The notes under the pieces were generated by a model that saw only the letters and a program-made list of their open reading frames with translations, had not been told where the DNA came from and ran no database searches. This document shows, piece after piece, positions 21,132 to 32,960 of a stretch of 64,000 nt of DNA (position 1 is the first letter of the stretch; the number at the start of each line of letters is the position of its first letter). Both the position numbers and the translations under genes were made by a program. Source of the DNA: Clarireedia homoeocarpa (lineage: Eukaryota > Ascomycota > Leotiomycetes > Helotiales > Rutstroemiaceae); NCBI GenBank assembly GCA_001465935.1, contig LNKV01000030.1:255443-319442 (forward strand). The letters are read 5' to 3'.

Positions 21132-23293
21132 ATGTCGCCGGCTGAGCAAATCAAAGATTCAGACCATGTCACGGTCCGCACCAGCGACGACCCAGCCTCA
21201 TCCGACGCCCAGAAAGGTTCAGATGTAGAGCAGAAAGCTTCCTTCACAACTCCAGATGGCATTGTTGAAGATGCGTCTTTTGTATACATGACAGGATGGA
21301 GACTCCACTTGATGCGATTGTGGTAAGTCATCTTATACACTGAGAGTTCGAGACTCATGAATGCTAATGTGGGCGACCCGACTGTAGCTGTTCCATCTCC
21401 ATGTTCCTCGTTAATATGGAAGTATCCATCATTGGCACATCCCTAATATCTATCACCAATGATCTGCGAGGTTTCAGCCAAATGGGCTGGGTTGTAACCG
21501 GCTATCTTATTACCTATACCGGTACCTTCATCTTCCATTCTTTCTTTTCATGCTCCCACTTGCCAATTCTTTGTTTTCAATGTCGACGAGACGCAGTATT
21601 TCAAACGGAAATGTACTAACAGCGCAAACAAAAAAGGCTTACTCATAATCTGGGCCAAGATTAGCGACATATACGGGCGCAAGCCCGCGATGATAACCTC
21701 CATGCTTATATTTACCGTCTTCTCCGGCGGATGTGGCGCCGCTCACACCATGGTCCAATTGTAAGCTAGCCGCCCGCTACCTTTCCATGCCGGGTCTGAC
21801 GCAGTGTAGGATCGTATGCCGAGTATTCCAGGGTGTGGGAGCCGCGGGTACGGTATCGTTAGCGTTAGTAGCCGCCTATGAAATGGTTCCGAAAGATAAA
21901 TATCCGTTGCAAGCGGCTCTTATAGGGTCTGCAATTGCGTTGGGGAGTCTAGTAGGACCGTTGATTGGGGGAGGTGTCAGTGAACATTCGACTTGGAGAT
22001 GGGTGTTTTTGATCAAGTAAGTCCTTTTCTTTCCCGAATCCATCCTACTACAAAGAGAAATAACTGAAAAATCTATAAGTGTTCCTGTCGGTGTGGTATC
22101 CGCGGCTCTACTTTATATCTCTGTTCCTTCGAATTTTCCCTACCATGGTCGTCCTGCCCTTCCTCATCCTATTACAAATTCTCTCTCTCGTCTCGATATT
22201 TCGGGAGCATCTCTTCTCCTGGGCGCCACTGTCTTACTCGTAACAGTCCTTCTTGAAGCCGGTATAGAATTTTCCTGGAAATCCGGTACTGCGATTGCAT
22301 TAATAATCTTATCTGGAATACTATTCATCGCGTTCATGCTGAACGAGAAGGTAATGAGCAAGGAAAGCAGGACTCAGGAACCTGTATTTCCTTTCCGATT
22401 TTTATCGAATCGGCCTTGGATGGGGACCTTGCTGTACGTTTTTCCCGTCTCCCTACCTCACACTTCAGTAATTCAGAGACTCAGAAGTAGAGAAAATAAT
22501 TCTAACGAAAGCCACAGGCTGTCATTCCTCTCCGGAGTCCCCTACAACGTAATCGTAATCGACATACCCCAACGCTTCCAAGCCATCAATTCCATCTCAC
22601 CCTTCACTTCCGGACTCCGACTCATCCCCTTCAACTTTTCCATCTCCATCGCCTCTATTCTAGTCAATATCATCGCCAAAAGACGTATACCGCCCATCAT
22701 CCTTCTCTTCATTGGTTCCATCATTCAACTTCTCGGCATGTCGCTCTTCTCCACCCTTCCCGAGAACGGCACGCTACCGAAAACCATCTATGGGTGGGAA
22801 GTACTGACCGGTTTTGGTATGGGTTGGGTTATGGGCATTTGTTTGCTGTTGCCGCCAGCGGTGGTCGAGGGTAGAGATCTGGGTACGTCATCACCTCTTC
22901 CTATCTTCCTTCATTCTTCTTCCATAACCTAATATGTGAAAATTAGCTATCAGCGGCGGATCCCTCCTCCAACTTCGCGTTCTTGGCGGCGCCCTCGGTC
23001 TCGCCATCTCCACCGCCATTATGAACAACTATCTCACCTCTCATCTCACCCCCTTACTCGGCGCTGAGAAGCTCTCTTTAATACTACAATCTACACGTGA
23101 AATCGAAAAATTACCGGAAGATTTGAGGATAGAGACAGTGAAAGCTTTCGCGCATGGATATAATATGCAGATGAGAGTTAATATTGCGTTTTCGGCGGTG
23201 CAGGTTTTGGCTGTGGGAGTGATATGGACGAGAAATGGAAAAGGTTGGAAGGGACAGATTGAGGTGGTTGGGAAACAGACTCCAAGGGAATAG
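21132..23293 (+). CDS. MFS transporter, DHA2 (14-TM drug:H+ antiporter-2) type
   Basis: Seven exons (21132-21322, 21388-21521, 21637-21760, 21810-22016, 22080-22433, 22518-22882, 22947-23293) give 573 residues. A hydrophilic N-terminus of about 55 residues precedes the first helix. WVVTGYLITYTG and AKISDIYGRKPAM form the motif A region between helices 2 and 3. CRVFQGVGAAG and LGSLVGPLIGGG (motif C-like) follow, then TWRWVFLINVPVG, which is diagnostic of DHA2 transporters. The C-terminal half has further helices and ends in a basic tail. Such proteins export toxins, drugs or secondary metabolites across the plasma membrane. Specificity is unknown. The upstream oxygenase gene may or may not be related in function. 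Confidence 0.93.
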
Positions 23294-24104
23294 TGTATTT
23301 TGTTGTGAGTATAGTGATGCAATACCGATCTGACGGCAAGTCACATGTGTAATGAATATACCACAATGGTTTTAGCTAGCTTTCCAGTGAAAAAAAAAAT
23401 CAATTCGTTTTACAATCTGTGTGAAAAAGGCTTGAATGTATCTTTAGAATTCCCAATTAAGGAGAGAAGAAAGAAAAGAAGAGGGAACCTCTCTTCTTAA
23501 ATACTAACTAACTAAGCCTATATGCATGTGATCATTTAAGCATTTATATACCTCCCTGTCTTTAATAATCTCATTATACTCATCTGGTCTATCGTTTTAA
23601 GCTTTTCTCCACTTAGCCAAAACAGTAGAAGGATCTGATATCGGGATTTTCCAAGTGACATTAGACAGATCTGGACAGGAGAGTATTTGAAGTTGTCAGC
23701 TGGATACTATTCGAGATCACGGTTATGATCTTTCCATTCTACACACTACTAAATGTTGATATAGCGTTTTCGAAAAGCAAGGATATTGTCAACTTCCCAC
23801 TTATCTTCTCCTGTAACGTTAATAGATAAGAGTCCTCGCTGATCTGTCTAGTTTTAATCTATTAAGAAACTTGTTTAAAATTTAAATAATTGAAATATTT
23901 TAAATTATACTTAAAGTACTCTTATACTTTGATTTAGTTACTAACGATCATGTTTTTAGTATTATAAACTCAGTGTCAAGAATATTTAATCCTTATATAA
24001 AGTTATCTTTTTTATAAAGCAAGCAAGTAAATAGAATATATTACTAAACTCAACCTTATAGAAGAGAACTTCACTCTCAGTATACCAAAAACTGCCTAGG
24101 TAAA
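23294..24104. other. Convergent intergenic, AT-rich
   Basis: This is the shared 3' flank of the MFS and TPR genes. From about 23850 to 24060 it is extremely AT-rich with many TA steps. No gene is seen. Confidence 0.5.
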
Positions 24105-25787
24105 CTAGTCTCTAACTGCATTGAGGCGACAGTAGCAAGATGCCTTGATAGGTATGTCTGCCTTCTTAAGTGCTTCATTAAGTTGTGGCATGATACCGTC
24201 TGCATCCTCTTTTCGTCCCAGCTTAACTAGACACTCGTGATAACCGTGCAGCGACCACACATTCTTTGGATGGCACAGGGCACGAGGAATCTTATCATCA
24301 AGCCCAAGATCTTTAGCATAGACTTCCACAGCTTTATCAAAATGCCCTTGTTCCATCAGCAGAGCACCATATGCATGACGCGTTGGCTGCATCCATCCCC
24401 AGGGTTCGTCAAATGGAAGTCCATCGTCACGAGTAATTGCTTCCCTAAGATGAGCGAAGGCTGTGTCGTAGTTCTTGCGTCGATACTCAAGTTCTCCGTT
24501 CATCATGGCTTCGGCAACACCCAGAATGTCGACACACTTGTTATTGAACAACATACGTGATCTTGGCACATTTTTGCGAGCAGAAACGAAGCTTTTTGCT
24601 TCTTTGTCTGCATTTTCAAGATCTCCTGTAGCTGCGAAAGCAACGGCTTTCGCATAGTGGATCATTGCTGTTGTCGTGCAGTAAAGACTAGAGTCTGTAG
24701 GGAAGGTTAACTCGATGATCTCTCGCCACTGACCGAACCGAATCAGGACATGTACTCTCATCGTAAGGAACCCCTCAAGCCAGTTAGCCATTGGTGGCGA
24801 CTTAACCCTCAGCAGCTCATCCGACAGTGATTTCTCCATGCGCTCGACACTCTCCAATGCGATCTTTGATTGACCAGCGAACATTGCGGAATAGATGCAA
24901 AAATGATAATCGTGCATCCGATAGAGCGTGTAGAAATTAAGTGGTCCGGAGCGAGCCAAGAAGTTCTCATCGACTTTATACGCTCTCTGATTCGACTCAA
25001 TGCCAAGATCGTAGTCCCCCAGCAGTAAGTCTATATGTGTAGGCATATGGTTGAGATGGCCACTATCCGGCACCAGCGTGCGCAACTGATCCGCCGCTGG
25101 TTTCGCGGCTTCGGGTGTTAGAGACATTTCCATTAGGTGTATGTAGAGATGCAACAAGCCTGGATGCTTTGTGCCGTCTTCTAGAGCCATGGCATGATCC
25201 AAGATTGCTTTTATGTTCATTGTGCGTGCCCCTTCTGCCGGTTTGCCCGTCTTCATATCCCACAGCCGCCACGGTGTAAGGTTCATGAGCGCATCTGCAC
25301 AGATGGCAGCTACATCAAGATCATCCGGAAACTCCTGATAAACCTTCTCCATCGCATCTGCATAGGATCTATTCCATATTGACAGGTCCTTGTCTGCACT
25401 TTCCCGTGGGTACCTGAATTGAAGAGCATGAATTAAGGCTTTTTCTACAGGTGAAGCCTGAGAAGACGTCCTTGCAGCCTCAGATACCATCCTGTGAGTT
25501 TTCTGCACTGTATTTTTAAGCTCGGTTGAATCGAAGAACTTCCAAGGCTTGTTGTAGTTTGGGCCCGACGCATAGGCGGCCCCCCAATATCCCAAGGCGA
25601 AATTGTTATCACTAGCAATGGCCTTTTCGAAGCAAATGACTGCCTCCTCATGATTGAAACCATAGCTCCATATCAAACCTCTGTGAAACCATTCTCTTGC
25701 CTCCTCAGACTTGGTACTAAGTGGCCGTCGGTACGACCCTAGATCGTAGTATGTCCCGCTCGAGGTTGTATTCGAAACTAATGCCAT
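24105..25787 (-). CDS. TPR-repeat protein, intronless
   Basis: One uninterrupted frame of 560 residues with its own ATG. TPR-like helical pairs are seen at WFHRGLIWSYGFNHEEAVIC, FEKAIASDNNFALGYWG, HLNHMPTHIDLLLGDYD, and again near the C-terminus (AYGALLMEQGHFDKAVEVYA; LHGYHECLVKLGRKEDADGI). His-rich segments (HLYIHLMEM, HMPTHID) are conserved in the family of large soluble TPR proteins found in fungi and bacteria. No signal peptide, membrane segment or catalytic motif is visible, so a scaffold role is likely and function is unknown. It is the only long intronless gene here. Its neighbours have two to seven exons, and its flanks are AT-rich. A decayed copy of its 3' end lies at 6139-6264. Confidence 0.88.
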   Translation of the reverse strand: MALVSNTTSSGTYYDLGSYRRPLSTKSEEAREWFHRGLIWSYGFNHEEAVICFEKAIASDNNFALGYWGAAYASGPNYNKPWKFFDSTELKNTVQKTHRMVSEAARTSSQASPVEKALIHALQFRYPRESADKDLSIWNRSYADAMEKVYQEFPDDLDVAAICADALMNLTPWRLWDMKTGKPAEGARTMNIKAILDHAMALEDGTKHPGLLHLYIHLMEMSLTPEAAKPAADQLRTLVPDSGHLNHMPTHIDLLLGDYDLGIESNQRAYKVDENFLARSGPLNFYTLYRMHDYHFCIYSAMFAGQSKIALESVERMEKSLSDELLRVKSPPMANWLEGFLTMRVHVLIRFGQWREIIELTFPTDSSLYCTTTAMIHYAKAVAFAATGDLENADKEAKSFVSARKNVPRSRMLFNNKCVDILGVAEAMMNGELEYRRKNYDTAFAHLREAITRDDGLPFDEPWGWMQPTRHAYGALLMEQGHFDKAVEVYAKDLGLDDKIPRALCHPKNVWSLHGYHECLVKLGRKEDADGIMPQLNEALKKADIPIKASCYCRLNAVRD

Positions 25788-26193
25788 AGTGAAATAAAAT
25801 TACAGCTCAGATCAGATATACACTAGTACCAGCACAGAACCTTTGTTTGTAAATATGAGTTAATAAACAGAATAGTATGAATAACAACCTTTATTTTTAT
25901 AGTCCAGTTGTCCATCTCTCTGACGATTCGTATGCACATTGTACCCACTAAGTGCCTGAGAACTGAGGTTTCATAAGAACTAACTGTAACCAATCACATT
26001 CGATTACCTAATTGGTGGCTGGCTCACTTAAGCATCAACTTTCTTTCCAAAGTCTCTACCTATTTACTACTTTGCAGAACATTATGGTGAACTTTGTATA
26101 ATATCCAATGCAAATCTGTGATAATTCTACCTCTCCCCTGTCCGAACTGCTACGTTTACGGATACGATCTAAAATGGATATCAGAGCTCTTGA
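25788..26193. other. Intergenic
   Basis: This is the promoter side of the TPR gene. Nothing else is recognised. Confidence 0.5.
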
Positions 26194-26593
26194 ATGAAAA
26201 CGAGGAAGTGCAATGTAGTCAGGCCGACTTGTAGCAGCTGTCAGAAACCGCGACTACTTTTACTCATGGTTTGATCCAATGAATTGCATGGCGGAAGCGG
26301 ATAGGTCTGGCAAACTTGACTGAACGACCACCACACGATTGTTGCTAGATTCTCCAGCTGTAGCAACATGGACCAATCCAAGTTCTTTTGATCCCAAGTC
26401 ACCAGAATCGGCAGCATCGTTGTCAGAGTATATGGACACTGAAAATATACAATCATCATTGGCACGATATAATGATTTACTACGTCTCCCCTGCACACCA
26501 ATTTCATTATTTTCCCATACTCCAGAACCTGTTGCGCGCCATTACTTGTCCGTTTTTCTAAAACATATCTATTCTCTACCTTTCAACGTATGA
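26194..26593 (+). pseudogene. Zn2Cys6 transcription-factor relic (possible)
   Basis: From 26194 a short frame reads MKTRKCNVVRPTCSSCQKPR, with the C-x6-C-x2-C spacing of the second half of a fungal zinc cluster, and then stops. In another frame the text continues as YFYSWFDPMN. A third frame (26339-26593) reads on for 84 residues with ARYNDLLRLP and VARHYLSVFLKH, reminiscent of the middle region of C6 transcription factors. The first half of the zinc cluster is not found in frame and no model closes. I read this as a decayed C6 regulator; a heavily spliced gene is less likely. Confidence 0.4.
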
Positions 26594-28392
26594 AGCGACT
26601 GTCTTATCCTGACTTCGACCGCACAGCGTATCATGCCACTCCTTCCCAATGCAGCTCGCAATTGATCCTGCGCCTTCAACATATGTGAATCTAAGAGCAT
26701 ATACTATTTCTGACTTGGCTTCAAGGGAGATTCAATTTTTAAATAGATGAAAAGAAGCCTCGATCCCGCAATGGGGGGTTAGGTTTTCGAATACTGATCT
26801 ACAGGATTCACTACGAGCACGGCTGCATAGAGAACTCGATATATAAATCACAAACGAGTGAATCTAATTTTCTCCTGCCTACTCAGCAAGCTTGTCGTGT
26901 AGGTATAAACGAAAGTTACTGACTGGCCATAAACCAGCAAATCGCAAATAGAACTTCGTTCAAGCAGAAAAAATTAAGGAATGGGAGCATTCTAAATCCT
27001 CTTAGAATGGCGATCTACTATCTTTCTCGAATGAGAGAGTATGAGAATGCAATTTAGAAACAGAATAAGACATACGACTAGCACAATCAACAGAGCGCAA
27101 TGACAGTGATCAAACACACAACTTTCGGTGGCAGCGAATCCCAACGATGAATAACGGGAGGCAACTCGACAGTGATGATGAAATGAATCTGCAGAACGCT
27201 CTCGCGGAAGCTCACACGAGTTACCGCCATCCTAACAAGTTATCCCCGGCATCAGAGGAACCCCAAGTAGTAGAAGCACCGCTACTTCCCTTCAGAAGAT
27301 CTGTGTGTTATACATTCACTGTGCCATCCATGTATAGCTCCTCAAACCAGATCATCTCGACACTCTATACAGGCATCTATCTCAAAAGCCCTCTTCCCAT
27401 AGGCCATCCAGCGGATAAGCAAGCCACCAACCATGCCATGCCATGCCTCTCTTCCCTTTCTATCTCCATCTCCGAACCTCAAACATGTATTTTCAGAACA
27501 GAAAGAGGAAGGAAGAAGTAGATACATACATATATACATAGCAACCTCAAAAACTAACTTCCACCAGCACCTGAAATACACGCGATGAGAACAACCACAA
27601 CAACAACCACCACCACCAGACAAATAAGCAATTGACAGCGAGAAGGCAAGAAGCAAACACGCCAGCCATAATCCCCAGTAACAACTAACTAACTCTCTGC
27701 CCACCTCGATCGACGATCTCCTCCTGCCCTTACTCGTAAGAATCACGCTTCCGCCATATGCTTGCTTGCTTGCTCAACTGCCGTCTGCATTACATTACAT
27801 ACCTCCCAAAGCCACCTTGGACAAACGTCAAACTGGAGTCCTCTCGTGTCCAGACATAAAGACAGACAGACAGACAGACGCCTTGACTGGTCTGGATGTA
27901 GTTGGAGCTGCCTCGAATTAGTCAAGATGGAATGGGATAGAGTAGGTACGTACGTGTTTTATATACGTGTGTCGAGTGAGGTGAATGAGATGGAGGTGAG
28001 GTGGAGAAAAGGAGATGGGTTGTGAATATGGGTAGAGTAGAGAGGGATAGATAGCACTTGCTTGAATCGGAGTGAATGAGGGGGGGAAAGAATGAAAAGG
28101 GAATGAGCGTAAATCGTATCTTGTAATTTATCGAGAATGGGTATATCGAAGCTGCAACTAGAATCCTGTGGTATCTCCCTGCATACATGCGCATGCATCA
28201 AACCATTCATAAAGCTTCAAACCGCCGTATAATAAAATTATATATCAAACCCGACGTAACCATGATATCACGAAACACGCTTCCTCCACATCCCCCCCTA
28301 AAATCCTCCCCACCATCTCCATCTTAACCACCCTCCCAATCAAGACATCCCTCCCCATTAACCACCCCACCCCTCACCCCTCACCCCCTTCC
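26594..28392. other. Intergenic, no supported gene
   Basis: A forward frame at 27147-27521 (124 codons, acidic start) has an ATG but no recognisable domain, and reads into repetitive CCACC/CATGCC sequence. A (GACA)n run lies at 27859-27880. Up to 28392 the sequence is C-rich and is the 3' flank of the MARVEL-like gene. Confidence 0.45.
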
Positions 28393-29031
28393 TCAAACCC
28401 CTGGACTCCCACTCCTTCCCATTGCCCTCCCCGTCCACCTTGTCCTCTTCTCCCGACTCCAAAACCACACCATGCCCACCGCGCTCCCCAACCACAAAAG
28501 TGCATTCACCAAATCCACCCACACCGAATTCACCATCCTCTGCACGCCACCATCGCCCTCCGGGTCCTCACCTATGTACAATTTCCCAAAGGTGCCGAAT
28601 ACTGCGATCCATAGGATGAAGAGGATAGTGTCCCAGAGGAAGAGCATGGGTATGAGGTTGAAGAGTGGGATAAGGTGGAGGACAGCGGTAACGGCGGAGA
28701 GGGAGCCTGTTACTACGGCGTAGACCTGGGTGAGGGGTTGGTTAGTGAGTTGTTTTGTTTTGTTTTGTTTTGTTTTGTTTTGTGGTGGTTGGATGGAAGG
28801 GAGATTGGGTGGTGGGTAGGAGGGGCAAAGGGAGTGGAAATGCGAAGAGGTGCAGGCGACTAGGAGGGACAACGCATAACTTACCCATTTGCCATCACTA
28901 TACTTGTGTTCTCGGTCGGCTTTATTCAGATCTGTGCCATACAGTCCACAGACAGTGATCGCGAACACGAATTGGAAGAATCTCCAAACTGTGTGCGAGA
29001 TGCGACCAATTCCATAACCCATCAAATGCAT
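28393..29031 (-). CDS. MARVEL-like four-helix membrane protein
   Basis: Two exons, 28885-29031 and 28393-28725, with a 159 bp intron (GTAAGT..CACCCAG), give 159 residues. Four hydrophobic segments are seen: VWRFFQFVFAITVCGLYG near the start, AVVTGSLSAVTAVLHLIPL, MLFLWDTILFILWIAVFG and LVNALLWLGSAVGMVWFW. The opening GYGIGRISHTVWRF and the DGKW..VYAVV junction are typical of small fungal membrane-associating (MARVEL-like) proteins. Such proteins are thought to organise membrane domains; no enzymatic role is expected. The basic C-terminus is probably cytosolic. The intron contains a (TTTTG)n microsatellite at 28750-28782. Confidence 0.88.
   Translation of the reverse strand: MHLMGYGIGRISHTVWRFFQFVFAITVCGLYGTDLNKADREHKYSDGKWVSYALSLLVACTSSHFHSLCPSYPPPNLPSIQPPQNKTKQNKTKQLTNQPLTQVYAVVTGSLSAVTAVLHLIPLFNLIPMLFLWDTILFILWIAVFGTFGKLYIGEDPEGDGGVQRMVNSVWVDLVNALLWLGSAVGMVWFWSREKRTRWTGRAMGRSGSPGV
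28750..28782. repeat. (TTTTG)n microsatellite in an intron
   Basis: Six to seven 5-bp units inside the intron of the MARVEL-like gene, which is why that intron is longer than its neighbours. Confidence 0.9.
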
Positions 29032-30854
29032 GGCTGCTGAGGATTTTCTCTTCTTTCACTGACTTGCTCTTGTCTCCCTTGTTCTTATATCCTCGTATTG
29101 GTTCGTTGGTTGCGCGTCGCTGGCTGGAGATACGATGTCGCGCTCGCCGTATTGTATGTCGTTGCCGGTTGTTGTACTCTTGCCTTCTTTTCTCGTTGTA
29201 TATTTGCTCTTTTCTGCCTCTCCTCTTAACGTTGACTAATCTCAACAATTCCTTTCCTTGATCGTCTTTTCGTACTACATTTGAGTGTATGGTCCCACGG
29301 AATTCGCACGTTTGATTCAGAGAATATGAATCAAACCAACCAACAGACAAAAAGCCGGCAACGAGCAGAATATGCGAACAGAAAAGAAGATTCGAGGTAA
29401 TCACAATTCACTTATATTAACCCACGACCTCACCTTTTCAGAAAGCTTTTTTTCAGTAAGATTGAAGGACCTCTTTCTCGTTCTTGAAATCAATATTTTC
29501 AAGGCAGAGGCCATGGACGACCTACCTGTATCCAACCATCGCATCCATTCCAATCTAACAAGAGGTGAAAGCCACATTGTAATCCAATGAAATTGTTGGT
29601 CCAAGTAAGGGTCGAAACTGGGTTTGAAGGGTTTGGCTGATGACGACAGGCAAATGTTGGTTTAGCCATGGAAAAAGTGGGATGGGGGGAGGATAAACGG
29701 AAGATCGTTTTGTGTTGTTGGTGCTGCATGGGGTTGGGAGGATGTGATTGGTTGAAAGAGGGCGGGCGCACCCGCTCTGCAAAGTATTTTGGTCCCTTGA
29801 ATTCTTAGGCGCAATGACACGGTGGGATTGATTTAAATGTCAAAGAGCATGAAAGATTTTTGAATCACATGAAGAAAGAAGTCTGGCATGAGTACGCGGG
29901 TTAATTGCTATGATCCTCTACGTGCATTCGAGATTTGAAGGTGTTTAATCCAATTGATTTCATGTTCCCGAGCAAGTTACCCCACCACTGTCTGTCTGGC
30001 TGTGGAAGCATTGCCCTATTACCTCTTACCTGTTATGCAAAGTAAATCTACAGTAAGAGTGCATCGTGCTTAATCTCAACGCCCAACATAACGTTACAAA
30101 CCGCATTTGTAAAAATGAAGTTGACATGTGTCTTCAAAGCCCTTACCGTCGATGCATTCCCTAGACATATGTTCTCAATAGACTTTGATCTCTTCGAATA
30201 CGAACCTGTTGATGTTCGGCTACTCCATTGGGCATTTCCTAAGCAAATTGAATTGCTCAAGCACTTGCCAACGCTATGTTCGGGCCCAATCTCATTCACC
30301 CGACGCAATTAATCTATACATGGGAGATGCCGACCCGGTAGAATACAACGAAAAACCTGAGTCTAGGGATGCGCATCTCGTGGATGAAAAATGTATCGGG
30401 AAGCGGTGATATGAAAAGTAGTATGCAAAGTGTGCTCCGTTGGACCTACATGATGACGATCACTTTGACAATCAACATGCACACCAGATAGTCGATGCCG
30501 GTATTCCATAGATAAGCAGTGAGAAGAGCTATCGTAGCACAAGCTGCTCGAACAGCAGGAGCCGTACAGCTCAGTGAAGGTTGGGTGAAACAATTCTCCG
30601 TCTCATATGGAGCAGAGAAAGAAAATCACCTGGAAAAAGCCGTTTTCTGGTCGCAGAACACCTGTCAATCATCTCATTGTCACCGTCCAACGAACGTTCC
30701 AAGTGATAACGGTCAGTAAGAGCCAACTACGAGTAATGTAGTTATCTTCAAAGGCGCTTTAGTAGAGCCCTAGGTCAGGAACTGTAGAACTCCGCCATCA
30801 ATCCGTGAAGTGATCGTGATTATATCCAATGACAGCAAAACACGGAACCGGCTC

Positions 30855-30933
30855 CTATCCCCTTGACTGCCAACTACTCGCGACCTCAGCAAAAATAAGG
30901 TGGGGAAGTCGCGTATGACAGTCAAGGGGATAG
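30855..30933. repeat. Nested inverted repeat (hairpin)
   Basis: A perfect 15-bp arm CTATCCCCTTGACTG (30855-30869) is mirrored by CAGTCAAGGGGATAG (30919-30933). Inside it, CGCGAC (30879-30884) pairs with GTCGCG (30908-30913). The total span is 79 bp, with an AT-rich loop and unequal 9/5-nt internal bulges. Confidence 0.85.
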
Positions 30934-32242
30934 CGTTCAGAGCTGCAGCATGCTCACCAGAATTTGACAAACAAGGGATGAAAACAAAACGCCAGCTTCC
31001 CCACTAAGGGTACCAGTATGCTGACTGACACAAGGCTTTATGGATGGTTTATAAGCTTTTCAATGACGTGAGAGGAAGATACCCTTGTGCAGTATTCAAT
31101 GCAGCTACCCTGAGACACATAAGTTATCTACTAAAGTATGCAGATTACCCTCCATCTCTATCGTTGTCATTTGACAAGGCTGCACTGAATGGATAGATCA
31201 TAAAGATCGACTGCAGCCTTTCCAGAAATTGCATGAAGTAGCATAACGTGAGGTCAAATCGTGGTCGAAACGGAGCGCCCAAAGAGAACCCAAATATGCC
31301 GATCAACAAACTATGAATGGCGGGGCCGAGATAGGAGTGGGATGATCTTGAAGCATCCACCAAAAAAAGGGAAAAGATTGGTTGAGCGTGCAACAGCAAA
31401 GGAACACGACAGGAGCCCTTCATATTGGATGGGGGTGAAGATGGTGGTTGCACTGCTTGCGCCGGACCACACAGATAAGGGAAAAATCGTCATCGAAAGA
31501 AGGATATTATGGAGTATGGCCGAGACATCCAAGAAGTTCAGTGCAAGATGAGCGTGCAACGGAAAGCAAATGTGAGAATTGGGCTTTTTCGCGACCCGAT
31601 AGGAAAGCTGGGGATATGTTGCGTCGCCGGAGATTACACAGCCAGGGAAAGATATCTTCAAGGGGAGTTTCTTGAAGGAGACGTGGGTTGGTTGGGTCGT
31701 GGTCGTGCTCGTGCAAGGCCAAAAGTCTACAGAAATAGCATAGAGTTTTGGAAAAGAAAATTTTCCTTCCGCGAACCCACAGAATGACCTCAATGATTCC
31801 ATGTCTGTTTCATGTTGGCTTTCTTTCGCTGGGACAGATGAGCACGCAAACGACACAGCCGCGTCGGTGCGCTTCTTGGGTCGGAGGATGAGGATCATTG
31901 AGAGTTCTGTAGCCATCCTTGAAAAGGACTCTTGGAGTTTCCCTCCCGTGTTCATAGCAGAGACGTAGAACTAGGTAGTGTGCATTAGTCATGCAACCGT
32001 GTAATCTTACTTGGTCGAGTTGGCGGATTGAGAGAGGCATAACATGGACGGGGGGACGACAGAGGGTTGATAGTCGACCTTTTATAGGCATGTCTGTGTT
32101 TGTGTTGCATATTTACCTCGCAGAATTAGCCAAGACGTTCAGGATCGCAGTCGTTGGTTTTGTATTGTAAGGTTTGTAGATGGAAGTTTTAGGTTAGATA
32201 TGGCGCGTTGCATGGTATTACATTGCGCACTGCGTTACACAA

Positions 32243-32287
32243 CCTGACTTGCCTGACGTGCCTGACGTGCCTGACGTGCCTGACATG
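32243..32287. repeat. 9-bp tandem repeat
   Basis: Five units of CCTGACGTG, the first ending in TTG and the last in ATG. Confidence 0.9.
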
Positions 32288-32781
32288 TGAAGGGCAAGAA
32301 GCATGGCCACTTCCTTCTTAGCAAAAATCCCCTAATTGCCCTACCTTACTCAGGAGCGGTGACATTAGACGAGTACAAGTACGTGCACTGACATCATTAT
32401 CACCAAACTTTTCTGAGCTTCACGGCTCCACTTCCTCTTGTCCAGCAACGAAAAAGAAAGAAAGGAAAAAGGGAGTAATAAAAGTGGCCCAGGACTTCCG
32501 TGCAGAGCTCCGTAAGGCTCTGGCAATATTCGGTTTCTTTTCTTTACCTTCCATTTGCGCCGATCGTGCCGAGTACGGAGGTACTTGTAAGTCAGTGACT
32601 CGAAGCGAATTATTAATTGTTAATTATTGACGATGATCTGATCGGATCGGATCTGATCATACAAAGTAACGGTACTATTGACTCACACATGTTTCTATTT
32701 CCCTCCACCTAGTAGTATCCAAGAGCCAAGAGCCAAGAGCCACGGGCACGACAAACACGGAAGCGAGGTGCGAGGGGCAAA

Positions 32782-32960
32782 GAACGGGAAGAACACGGGA
32801 AGAACACGGGAAGAATACGGGAAGAACACGGGAAGAACACAGCAAGAACACAGCAAGGACACAGCAAGGACACAGCACGAACACAGCAAGGACACAGCAC
32901 GAACACAGCAAGGACACAGCACGAACACAGCAAGAACACAGCAACACACAGCAAGAACAC
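32782..32960. repeat. 12-bp minisatellite
   Basis: Consecutive 12-mers first of the type GAACACGGGAAG, then of the types GAACACAGCAAG and GGACACAGCAAG, about fourteen units in all. The long Cys/Val-rich minus-strand frames over this stretch are artefacts of the repeat. Confidence 0.9.

Noticed and set aside
19138..23293. Secondary-metabolite cluster (oxygenase plus transporter)
   Set aside because: No polyketide, peptide, terpene or other backbone enzyme is found nearby, so two genes are not enough to claim a cluster.
27147..27521. 124-codon forward frame as a gene
   Set aside because: Acidic start but no domain, and the second half is low-complexity; not enough to call.
31311..31955. 214-codon minus-strand frame
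   Set aside because: Irregular composition, no motif, no intron partner; open by chance in a gene-poor region.
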